Source: Emmonsiellopsis sp. PD_33 (Eukaryota > Ascomycota > Eurotiomycetes > Onygenales > Ajellomycetaceae). Taken from it: a DNA stretch of 54,626 nucleotides. Shown piece by piece: positions 24,211 to 33,792 of the stretch. Each line of letters opens with the position of its first letter. The first letter of the stretch is position 1. The translations under genes and the position numbers were made by a program. Location of the stretch: positions 1 through 54,626 of the forward strand of contig JANTQF010000233.1 in NCBI GenBank assembly GCA_032988165.1, written 5' to 3'. Under the pieces are notes generated by a model. That model was given only the letters and a program-made list of their open reading frames with translations, was not told where the DNA came from and did not search any database.

Positions 24211-25097
24211 TTATTTATTCCGTACCTAGATGGGCCGTAGCATTGTCTATATAGCTACTAGTATAAATACTTATGTTTTATGCAAGCTAGATAAGCAAGA
24301 ATACAGTAGGACAGAGGAGGATATTAAAGCTAACATAGAAGAGATAGATATCCTTTAAAATAGGTATATTCAGATGCTTCTAGGGGAGGAGCTGAATGGT
24401 GAGGCTGCAGCTGCGGATAGAGGCCAAAAACAGTCATATTCTTAAATTTTGGCCTCCTAGTCAATTTTTCATTCATTACTAGGATTTTCCTTGATTATTC
24501 TATTGTGGGAAATTTCAGTACTAATTAGGAAAATCCTGATAATTTACTTGCATATTTCTTGGTGGAAATGGGAGTTTCAGTTCAGAAAAGAAAATCCTCA
24601 CCTACTAGTACTCTACACCCCAAGCAAGCTCTGGTGACTCCTACGGAGTATACAATGATTGGATGTATCCCCTGATTCTCGAACCTTCGCACGAGCCACA
24701 CATAAGCCATAGCAACAGACTACGCAGTGGGCGAAGAGGAACAAAAAATGAGAGACTTGGTAGTTCCATGTAATCTTGGATGCCCATTATATGGATACCT
24801 TCCGTATGAGGCAATATAACCCGCCAAGATGGTGGACATTAGGTTTTGCCACTGCAAACAGAATTAGATTATATAATTATTAGTAGTATAAAAGATGAGC
24901 TTGTTCCCCTGAAATTCACATCATTGCTTGGAATATTTTATATTCATCCATACATCACTCTTCTATCCACTCTTTTTATATCACTATAAAGCAATATCTG
25001 CTCGCTTTTATTCCGCCCACCTTCTCCAACCCTCATCGCCTATATACTCACCTACTCGAACCCTCGTTGATTAACCACGCACTGATTCACGGGCAAA
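24211..25097. other. AT-rich region, retroelement 3' flank and hydrolase promoter
   Basis: No gene is seen. The DNA is AT-rich, in keeping with element-derived sequence, and two similar short stretches (ATTTCAGT...AAAATCCT near 24511 and TTTCAGTTCAG...AAAATCCT near 24571) may be old repeats. A TATAAAAG box at 24887-24894 sits about 205 bases upstream of the hydrolase start and is a plausible core promoter. Confidence 0.45.
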
Positions 25098-25898
25098 ATG
25101 ACCGTTTCCAAAGTCAACACCTCAGTCACGATTACCCATATCGGCACGGCAACCGCTATTATCGACATTAATGGCGTCAAATTTCTCACAGATCCTGTCT
25201 TTTCTCCCGCCGGCACCGAATGGGATGTGGGCGTAACTGTCCTCAAGAATACCGAAACCCCAGCTTTGGGCCTTGAAAACCTGCCCCCCATTGACGCTAT
25301 CCTCCTCAGCCACGAAGACCACCCAGATAACTTGGACGAGTTGGGACGCCGCCTCCTGGACGGCCGCGTTGTGCTCACGACAATGGATGGTGCAAAGAAA
25401 TTAGCTCCTCGTCCTGGTGTCCGTGGCCTGCAGCCTTGGGAAACTGTCACCTTGGTTGCAGGAGGAAAGAGATTCGAAGTCACCGGTACTCCATGCCAGC
25501 ATTTACCTGGCGGGGAATGCACAGGGTTTATTTTAACCACAGAGGAGTTTGGCATTAGTTCTGATGGCCGTCCAAATGCCATATACGTCTCGGGAGACAC
25601 CGTCTATATTGAGGAGTTGGCCAAAATCACGGACAAGTGGCACATTACTGTTGCAATTCTTAACCTTGGTAGTGCGCATGCGCCATTTCCAGACGGTCCT
25701 TTCCAGATTACTATGGACGGCAAACAGGGAGCGCGTCTCTTCCGTGAACTAAAGGCGGACATTCTTGTGCCTATGCATTTTGAATCTTGGGCCCACTTTA
25801 CGCAGTTTGGAGACGAACTTAAAACAGTTCTGACGGAGGAAGGTGTTGTTGATAAGGTACATTGGCTGGTTCCTGGAGAAGCTCAACGAGTTTTGTGA
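25098..25898 (+). CDS. Metallo-beta-lactamase-fold hydrolase (UlaG-like)
   Basis: A single uninterrupted frame encodes 266 residues, a normal length for the short UlaG/RNase Z-like metallo-hydrolases. The strand-turn pattern THIGTATAIIDINGVKFLTDPVF at the start is typical (here broken for quoting), followed by LSHEDHPDNLDE at residues 70-81, GTPCQHLPGGECTGF, YVSGDTVY and a late HFESWAHF. The usual metal motif HxHxDH is replaced by HxxHxDN. I believe fungal relatives often carry a similar HEDHxDN form, but this should be checked. The protein lacks a signal peptide, so it is probably cytosolic. Substrate is unknown. It is the first intact gene after the retroelement remnant. Confidence 0.85.
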   Translation: MTVSKVNTSVTITHIGTATAIIDINGVKFLTDPVFSPAGTEWDVGVTVLKNTETPALGLENLPPIDAILLSHEDHPDNLDELGRRLLDGRVVLTTMDGAKKLAPRPGVRGLQPWETVTLVAGGKRFEVTGTPCQHLPGGECTGFILTTEEFGISSDGRPNAIYVSGDTVYIEELAKITDKWHITVAILNLGSAHAPFPDGPFQITMDGKQGARLFRELKADILVPMHFESWAHFTQFGDELKTVLTEEGVVDKVHWLVPGEAQRVL

Positions 25899-26107
25899 TC
25901 CGTGGCGGCGCGCTTTTCTCTAAGCATATCAGCGTTCTCACAGTAGTCCTCGATAGAGTGCATTCTCTTGGCTATTTTTCCAAATCGATTTTGTTGTATG
26001 ATTTTGCATAGATAAATTTAATGTATTTAGAACTTTATGCAGGTACAATAACTATAATATATCCGCTGATACAATATAGACCTCATAGAAAAACGGTCAA
26101 AATTGGT

Positions 26108-26613
26108 TCACTGCAAAAATGAAGCAACCGTAGACATAAAGGGCGCTACCCAAAGAAACCCGAGAGGCGAAAACATATTGATTTTGAAGTATTGCCAGCC
26201 GACAAACCCGCCTGTACCCATATACGTGTAAATAACCCAATTCTCCTCCCAGGACCCCGGGCCCCCAGTCGTTGCCCATTTGTAATTCAGGAGTGCTAAA
26301 CAAAAGCAATAGGAAAAAGGAGGTCAGCCGTATTCTTCAATTGATAATAAGCTGAATAAATACTACTCCAGCACAAAAACGAAAGAAAAGGCTTCTGGTA
26401 ATGGAACTTGTGCTTACCCAAAATCCCTAAAATGCCGACACCAAAATCCCATGTGGTAGGGGCAAGAGCCTTTCCGAGCGCGTATTCAGGGGAGGGAGGA
26501 ATCTTAGCCACCGCTTTGTAGACATGCTTGTACCCAACGAGGATATGTTTTGGGATGGTTGTTGCACATAGAAATGCGGAGGCATAGTAGAGAGTTGAAG
26601 GGAGGTCTGGCAT
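26108..26613 (-). CDS. Small multi-pass membrane protein of unknown function
   Basis: Two exons (26613-26418 and 26295-26108) encode 127 residues starting MPDLPSTLYYASAF. The 122-base intron has GT-AG ends and keeps frame. Hydrophobic segments are visible at the start (LYYASAFLCATTI), the middle (WDFGVGILGIL, ALLNYKWA), and the end (GFLWVAPFMSTVASFL), suggesting three or four membrane spans with a conserved-looking KWATTGGPGSWEENW loop. I do not recognise the family; the composition is protein-like and the splice is clean, so a real gene is likely. A longer N terminus from 26691 is open but begins with a less likely sequence. Confidence 0.65.
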
Positions 26614-27192
26614 GGTTGTGGAAGTAGTACTGTGTTTTGATTTAAGTGCTCTCTCTAGTGCGGAGTGGGTTAACTGAAAATAAGATAACAAGATGATTTC
26701 AGAGTCTATTGAGAGGCGGACAGGATGGGAGAGGATTTAATAGTATTCAATTAAATAATATCAAATCCCAGGATCTCTTCTGTAACGGGCCGCCCTGGCA
26801 GTGATCGCCACGTGCCCGCGCCTTGGCGGATAATGATACCGGAGTTGGCTTAGTGTTTGATGGGGTAGTGGATCCTATGCCGCGCTAGTCAATTAAGCTT
26901 TGCCCACGAGTCATGGGAACTAGCCTCTTTTGGCATTTTTCTCCGCCAAGGCCTGCTTACTAATCCCACTAGTCCATATTGGAGCTAGTTAGCAAAAGAG
27001 GACTCCCCAGAATGTTTTGTCATCCATCAAATTCTCCCTCGCCTCCACCTCTTTGCCATCATCACTCTTTATTCTTGTATCTTTTCTTGATTGAACAGCC
27101 CGCAATATCCCATTAAAATATTATTAATTCTTTTATGTGTGTATGAATAATGCTGACCTGACCGCTGGCTGGATACTACTAGTACTACTAGT
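26614..27192. other. Divergent intergenic region
   Basis: This stretch lies between the start of the small membrane protein (minus) and the start of the Zn2Cys6 regulator (plus), so it should hold both promoters. It contains a GCCACGTGCCCG segment near 26808 with a CACGTG core. No coding frame is supported. Confidence 0.5.
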
Positions 27193-28955
27193 ATGAAGGT
27201 CAAACGGGGTTCAGTCTGCCAGACATGCAGAACACGAAAAATTGGAGTAAGAATGGTATTATATTCCCACCACTGTGACAAAGCAACTGATCCTTTCTTT
27301 CTTTCCTTCCACCCCTAGTGTGATGGGAAACGCCCAGGATGCAGCCAATGTGTTCTTACAGGCCGAAACTGTGACGGATATCAGCCGGAGTGGCGATTTA
27401 TATCGCAGAACGCTGGATGTTCAAATCCCCCAAAGCAAAAGCAGAATCGGGGTCAAGTACCAACTCGAAATGAAGCTCAAGGGGCCTTATTGCACACATC
27501 CAGCGCAACGTCGAGAATATCCAAAACTCGAGAGCAACCTTTATCCTCGCCTGTTGATCAAACCAATCGAGACGATTTGATCGCATTGATTGTGAGGGCT
27601 TATGTCCCCGAAGATGAAATGCCCTACATGTCCAACAATTCTGATAACAACCAATTGCGTATATGTGGCGCTTGGGTAGAAGCATTACCTGAACTCAGCA
27701 GTCAAACTGAACCTGATAGCATTTTGTCAGTAGCAATAGAGGCCTTGGCCTCCTCACTTGCTGACAATAACCCTCGGGAAGAGGGCGAAGTTCTTCACTA
27801 TGCGCAGAACTATTATAGAGCAATTAAAGCTCTCCGGAAATCTCTCTACTCAACTACTTACCCATCCCATTCGGAGTTGGCAGCGGCGATTATGTGTCTC
27901 AGCTTAACAGCGGTACGCCAGGCCTTTTTTTTCCCCCTTAAATCTGGGTGCCAAAAGCTTAGCCTTTAAATGCCCGCTAACAGGTTGGTTTATAGCTTAT
28001 GTTCCCGGATTCCGATTATGGTATCTCAGCACATGTCAAAGGAGTTGGACGATTAATCCAGACCAATGGTCCAGATCAGTATAAGTCCGGAATGCTTCAC
28101 AAATTGTTCGTGGGATTTCGACCGCTGCTGGTATGAAAATACCTTATTCCACAACACCGATATTTTTTAGATACTTAGTACCTGACCTTATCGAATATTC
28201 AGATCACTAAAGCCTGCGAGGCTCGCCAAGCAACGTTTCTTGCCTCAGATGAATGGACTAATATCCCTTTCTCTATCTTCAAGCCCACCCCCATACAAAG
28301 TCTCTTTGGTCAGATAGCTACCATCCCCGCCCTCCTTCAGCAAGTCGATCAGCTCTTGGCCCGAAATCCAAACAATAGCAGAGATCTCGAAGCAAAGAGC
28401 ATTCTTTATGCTTTCGTGGACACGCTCTCGAACCTCGAGAAATGGGAAACGTTACTGCAGAGTGACTCAGACGTTCCCGGTTACTCTATCTGCACAGGAG
28501 ACTATCCTTCGCCGAGGCCTGCACTCTCCAAAGACAATGACATCGTCATATGGTTCCCAAATGTTACCATGGCCAACGTTTACACTTATCTCTGGACGTT
28601 TCGTATCGTCTGTCTAACTGAAGCCGAGAAAATCCTGGCCCTATTCCCTCGCCACGCCCTCGAAGAAGATTCAATGTTGTTGAGACAGTTCCAACCAGCT
28701 CTAGTGCAGGAGAAAGTGCTACGACTCTCCAGCCTGATTTGTTCCAGTATGGAGTACTTGATGCAAGATGGGATGAAGCTTTTCGGACCGGCTTCAACAT
28801 TCTTACCCCTGCAGACCGCTTATCATTCTTTTAGCATGAGTGAGTCTCAAGAGCCCAATATATCACGTATCAAGACAATTGTGGATCGGCTGGTTGGCAG
28901 AGGGTTACGGGCAGCCCCGTTTATTGTATTTGGTGAGGGGATGATGACAACTTGA
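27193..28955 (+). CDS. Zn2Cys6 transcription factor, C terminus frameshifted
   Basis: Four exons (27193-27246, 27319-27912, 27996-28130, 28203-28955) encode 511 residues as the sequence stands. The zinc cluster is split by the first intron: SVCQTCRTRKIG joins CDGKRPGCSQC and GRNCDGYQPEW. The remainder is the helical fungal-specific regulatory region (LMFPDSDYGISAHVKGVGRL). The N terminus of the DNA-binding motif has IG where most family members have KK/RK before the third cysteine. The frame stops at 28953-28955, just after FIVFGEG. Immediately after, another frame continues a protein-like tail to 29113, so this copy appears to have lost one base in a G run at 28938-28941. It sits beside an MFS remnant, which suggests a former regulator-transporter pair. 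Confidence 0.82.
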
Positions 28956-29113
28956 GTAGAAGGGTTTGGGAAGCGATCAACCAGCGACTAAGTCAGCCAC
29001 GAGCTTCCTTGTCCCCATCGGAATTCACCGACGAGGAATTTGACACATTTAAAGAGGTGAACATGGATGCCACCATTGGGCTACACAATGAACTCAATCA
29101 TCCCGATTATTGA
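28938..29113 (+). pseudogene. Displaced C-terminal tail of the Zn2Cys6 regulator
   Basis: In the frame shifted relative to the upstream exon, DDDNLSRRVWEAINQRL follows directly on the interrupted FIVFGEG and reads on through SPSEFTDEEFDTFKEV to a stop at 29111-29113. The composition is clearly protein-like and in keeping with a regulator C terminus. A one-base loss in the run of four G at 28938-28941 explains the break. An intron explanation is poor: the only donor-acceptor pair near the break would give a 30-base intron. Real mutation and sequencing error cannot be told apart here. Confidence 0.7.
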
Positions 29114-30052
29114 AGGTGGAGTTAGTGATGGCAAAACTGTGGGATGAGGATGCCCAATTGGGAAACCTTAAGCTGTTAACTGATGGTACATACAAATTCC
29201 AAGTCCTGACTCGATCACTTCTACAGCTCTTGACCTGAACAGCTTGACTGACAAATCTTTGATAAGCTTAGTGACACTAAGATTCCTTCAATGCTGGATA
29301 GTTATCCAATGCAATCAAACTTCTATGTAGAAGTAAAGGGACCAGAATAATTAGTGGCAAGTAGCTAAAAGACAGGCTTGCTATGATGGTGCACTAGGTG
29401 CTTGTGGTGTACTCCGCCTTCAATCGTATGGAAAAAACAAATATACCATCACAGCAACCTGTTATGAGGGATGCTCAAGTTGAGAAACCCTCGCACCCCA
29501 AAACACCACAGCGTCTCTTTCACCAGTTACCCTCGATTGACTCTGAGATTCATCAACCAACTCAGACGCAGTCAGTTTTTGAGGAAGCGCAGTTGGAGCC
29601 TCCCAGATCCCGGCTGGGGACAGGAAAGTAGAAGAACCTCAAGGATTACCCTGAAATTCTCGGCATATTAGGGCCAGCGATATTGCCGATAGAGAATGAT
29701 GTTGCCGCATGGGATTTGAACCTTGTATTTATAACCCAGAGCCCCGCTTCTGATGAGTCGGACTGACCTTTTTGTTTTCTGGCCTGGCGTCATGTATTAG
29801 CAGTACTGAACTATGGCACAAGTAAGGGGTCTCGCTCACTACCATTTGACAAAAGTTATAACATGTTGGATCTGGCCTTCGCAGTAACTAGTGGCCAAAC
29901 AGCTGCCTCATCTCTGCACCGGAGAAATGCACACAGATACAACAGCCCGTCAGCACATCTCAGCAAGCTACGGCTCACCTACTTGCCTGTGAGAGTGTCT
30001 GCTGTTTAGTTTGGGTCCAACTCACCGTGCCTTGGCAGCTAAAATAGTTGTC
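29114..30052. other. Intergenic, decayed accessory DNA
   Basis: No intact gene is seen. A 77-codon open frame at 29398-29631 is not recognised and has no flanking exons. The tRNA-like relic at 29700-29820 lies inside. The sequence separates the damaged regulator from the damaged transporter. Confidence 0.45.
29700..29820 (-). tRNA. Possible decayed, intron-containing tRNA relic
   Basis: On the minus strand a perfect B-box GGTTCAAATCC (29722-29712) follows an A-box-like TAGTTCAGTACTG (29813-29801). The ends could pair as an acceptor stem (TGTGCCA with TGCGGCA) with five of seven positions matched. A CCAGG/TCTGG stem could serve as the anticodon arm around an intron of about 30 bases. The D and T stems pair poorly, and position 33 is not T, so no anticodon is assigned. 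This may be a dead tRNA, a tRNA-derived repeat, or coincidence. Confidence 0.25.
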
Positions 30053-30820
30053 ATGAGAATGTCCAAAACTGGGTGCAATGCCGGAACTACTAGTACCGGA
30101 ATATCCCAATCCGCTATTCGAGAATCAGACACAAACCCTGCATCAGAGCAGACTGGAAGTAAAGAGACAGAGATAGGAAAGGAGGAAATTCATGGAGATC
30201 TTAGTCGCGTGGACAACGTTGAACCAACGCCAAAGAAGTCTCTGGCATTTGAACTTCCTTTCATAGAGTTGGCAGCCAGTATTTTTGTTTTCCAGCTTGA
30301 GGCAACATGTCTTAGTATCGCCCTCCCCGTGAGCAATAACAACCTCATTTCTTGTCTAATACCAGGAATACTGACATATGCAGTAGACCATAGCTGCACA
30401 ACTAAAGGGTCAGAGTCTGGAATGCGTTTTGGACTTCCGATCCCATGGGGCGAGGATGTTTCTCTACTTCGTCCCAACCTTCTCCCCATGCAAGCGAGCG
30501 TGGAAAATGTCAACGATACAGGCTTAGCGATTGGACTTCTTTTCACCATCCGCATGTTCGGCGGTCTTGTAGGCCTGACTGTCGCTTCGGCGATTTTCAA
30601 CACTGTCTTCTCTACATCCATCTATACTTTTACAATCCAACTTACCGACCCTTTGGCACCCCTCAGCGACGTTTTGATTCCTGTTGCGTTTGTTGACAAA
30701 ATGCGATCCCTGCCCCTTTCTCCTGAAGCACTTGATCTGGTTTTGCGAGGATATTTGGGGAGCTTCCAGACTATCTTTTACACGATGACAGGGATTGGGA
30801 AGTTCGCTGATTGTGCGTGA
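30053..30820 (+). pseudogene. MFS transporter remnant with the middle deleted
   Basis: An open frame of 256 codons begins MRMSKTGCNAGTT and has a hydrophilic N terminus followed by one helix (FIFVFQLEATCLSIALP-like, typical of helix 1 of drug:H+ antiporters). It then passes within a few residues to sequence typical of the late helices (TGLAIGLLFTIRMFGGLVGLTVASAIFN) and the C-terminal segment (LSPEALDLVLRGYLGSFQTIFY). Helices 2 to about 9, including the loop 2-3 and motif C signatures, are absent. A normal family member has 500-600 residues. The frame is still open, so the deletion may be in frame, but a functional transporter is very unlikely. Its neighbour is the frameshifted Zn2Cys6 regulator. 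Confidence 0.65.
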
Positions 30821-31327
30821 GATTGAGCTGAGCGGGAAGAATCTTGGAGGCCGGCGTTGTTAGGAATGTCCACTGGCAAAGAGGGAATTATACCCGGAAG
30901 GGCTGTTTCTAATTTACTAGTAAATGTCTCGAATTTCGCATAGAAGAAGCAAAGGTAGAAGCCTCAGGTAGAATAATACTAATAAAGCGCGTAGAATAGA
31001 AGTATCGCGAGAATCTTAATATCCTGGGAAACCCCAACATCCATCAATAAGTTCATTCATTCAGGGGTATGATATGACGTTGACAGAGCCGCAGGCTTGG
31101 CGTGGCGTGTGCCGAGGCGCATGATTATGTAACCAGCTGTCCCTCCAGGCCGCCCGTCATCATGCGATGAAGAAACAATCAATTCAACAATCCCTTCGCT
31201 CGCCCCGGTAGAAGACTCTTTTTATTTTCCGTTCTATCCTACTCTAAAGAATCCCTCTCCTCCTCCAATCTCATCTATTCTATCTTTCCTATATCCCACC
31301 CCACCCCCCGCTTCCCTCCCCGCAACC
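30821..31327. other. Intergenic, VPS2 promoter
   Basis: No gene is seen. The last 130 bases are strongly pyrimidine-rich (CCCACCCCACCCCC type), a usual feature of fungal core promoters and 5' leaders. Confidence 0.5.
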
Positions 31328-32353
31328 ATGAACGTACGTACACTACTATGCGGCACCCCCGCCCCCCAAACCCCCCCCCCCCTTCCCCCTCATATATCCC
31401 AACTAACCAAACCAAAAATCCCTAGATCGTCGAATGGGCCTTTGGCAAACGCATGACGCCCGCCGAGCGTCTGCGAAAACACCAGAGGGCGCTCGAGAAG
31501 ACGCAGCGGGAACTCGACCGCGAGCGGGTCAAGTTGGAAAACCAGGAGAAGAAGCTGGTGCAGGATATCAAGAAGAACGCGAAGAATGGGCAGATTGGCG
31601 CGTGCAAGATCCAGGCGAAGGATTTGGTTAGGACGAGGAGGTGGGTTTGGATGCAGATGGTTTGCGGTTGGAGAAAAGGTAGCAGGCAGACATGCTGATG
31701 GGGAGTTTTATTAGATATATCCAGAAGTTCTACTCGATGCGGACACAATTACAGGCGATTTCTCTGCGGATTCAGGTACGTAACGCCCTTTTTTTTCTGT
31801 TTATTTCCGCGCAAAATATGCCAGTTCGATGATAGAAGTTGCGCCGGCTAACACTAGCCATTATTCGCTACTTATATAGACAGTCAGAAGTAACGAGCAA
31901 ATGATGCAATCGATGAAAGGCGCAACTATGCTCCTAGGCAGTATGAACAGACAAATGAACCTGCCAGCGCTCCAGCGAATAGCCATGGAATTCGAACGGG
32001 AGAATGAAATCATGGATCAGCGGCAGGAGATGATGGATGATGCGATTGACGAGGCTACTGGGTTGGAGGATGAGGAGGAAGGGGAGGAGATTGTGAAGGA
32101 GGTGTTGGATGAGATTGGGGTGGATTTGGGACAGGCGGTATGTTTCCCTCCTTTTTCCTTCCTTTCTTTTACACAACCTCTCCCATCGAATACACGCTGA
32201 CAATGGCAAATACAGATGGGAGAAACACCGTCGGAGCTGCAAAAGGCCTCTGTGCCGGAGGGGAGGGTTGCGCAGGCGGTTGGCGGCGGGGGCGGGGGTG
32301 CGAATACGGACGATGATGATTTACAAGCACGGTTGGATAGTCTGCGACGGTGA
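31328..32353 (+). CDS. VPS2: ESCRT-III subunit Vps2/Did4 (CHMP2)
   Basis: Five exons (31328-31333, 31426-31640, 31715-31775, 31880-32137, 32216-32353) encode 225 residues, the family's usual size. The first coding exon is only ATGAAC. The Snf7 core follows human CHMP2A closely: FGKRMTPAERLRKHQRAL, RELDRERVKLENQEKKL, IQAKDLVRTRR, then RYIQKFYSMRTQLQAISLRIQ after the second junction, and QMNLPALQRIAMEFERENEIM. An acidic stretch precedes the C-terminal MIM1 motif DDDDLQARLDSLRR that recruits the Vps4 ATPase. It acts in membrane scission at endosomes and other sites. All introns are GT-AG and in phase. Confidence 0.96.
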
Positions 32354-33792
32354 TTGTTATGGTTTGCTTTTTTCCTTTAACTTTTTTATGACGAGCGGGA
32401 TTCTTGCAGATATTTGTGGCAGCGGCGTTTCTTGGAGTTGGCTTTGCCTTTTCTTTTTCTTCAGCTAGAGCTGAATGGTGTGTTTGTTCATTGACGGGTT
32501 GGTTTCTTGCCTGAACAGGGTGGTGTGCACGATGTTAACTACGGGGTCTTGAATATTCAGTCCAGGCTGTGGAAGTCAATTAACCTTGTCCTCAATTGCT
32601 ACTCTATGTCTGTTCTACACCTTTGGTTAAATATATTGATGCTCCAATCCACAGCCAGCAACAGCCAGATAATGGCGATGTTGTGGCGTCCTGATTGACC
32701 CGGACTAAATAAATAAGCTGGATTCAACCCTCCGAAGCTAAAAGTATTTAATCCATTGTGATCAGCCCCCAAACAAAAGCAGTGGCCGGTTTGAATCTTC
32801 CCGTTGGCCCTTGGAGATTGTAAGTACTCCGTATAGGACATAGGGATAGGTAATATTTGAAGTAGAAAGAAAAGAAGGAAAAGAAAAGACCAGCCAGCTT
32901 CAGGTCTGTCTCATCCATATTATATTATTTAGATGCTGGTCGAAGTCCAAGTCAGCTCTGGTGTAGCCATCGAACAGATATTTCTTCATAATATTTATGT
33001 TGAGATTTATGTTGTGTGCCTCGAGCCGGTTTGGCCAATATCAACATCTCCAGTCGCCCTTCGACCATCCATCGCCAACTCTGGTCTCTGCCCACTGTCC
33101 ACAACAACTGATTGACGCCCTGCGCTGGCTGCCATCCGCCATTCGCCTCTGTCCGCTGTCCTCCATCTTCTCAGCATCCCATCTCGTCCGCAGTCTGCCT
33201 TGTTCCGTTGACGCCATCCCCGCGCCAAACTCAACTCCGCCGCCCGCCAGCCGCCAGCCGCCAGGATTCTCACCCGCCGGCCTGCTTTTCCTCTTCATAT
33301 CAGGCTTTATTTACTGTTTAACTACAAGCTCTCGTTGTTATCCTAGATCCTGTTGGTGTTGAGGTACGTTTGTCTTTTTTTCTTCTCCCTCGGACCCCGC
33401 CTGTCCGCATAAATAACTGCGCCTGGCCAGCGGGCACGGCCACGCCGCGCTGTTGCGGGCGGAATCTGCCCATCGCCGCGCCCGTTCTCTGGCTTGTCGC
33501 GGTGGCTAAAGAACTTCGCTATATATGTCTTCATCTCTGGCTGGCCGCTGACTCGTTATCTATTTATTTAGCCCACCCCTGCCCAATCCCGCCCGCCTTG
33601 CGCCAACTCCCTCCATATCCGCCCTCGTCAACCACACCCCCCCCCGCCAGCAGACCGAGCTACCTCTAGCAGCTAGCCGTCGTCCAGCCATATCAGTCGC
33701 CAGCCAAATTCTCTTGTGGGTTGACAGGGACCTTCAAACTGGCAGGAAACAAGCGGAGGACCTTCTCTAACCAGGGCGGGTTGCTGAACAGG
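32354..33792. other. Intergenic and probable spliced 5' leader of the PP2C gene
   Basis: No separate gene is supported. Several open frames at 33000-33670 lie in GC-rich pyrimidine-biased DNA and overlap on both strands without conserved motifs. A GTACGT donor at 33363 and a CAG acceptor ending at 33727 could define a leader intron of the PP2C gene. Confidence 0.5.

Noticed and set aside
28935..28970. Thirty-base intron to rescue the Zn2Cys6 frame
   Set aside because: Thirty bases is below the usual minimum for fungal introns and leaves no room for a branch point.
29398..29631. A 77-codon frame as a gene
   Set aside because: No family, no exons and a promoter-poor setting; likely chance in decayed DNA.
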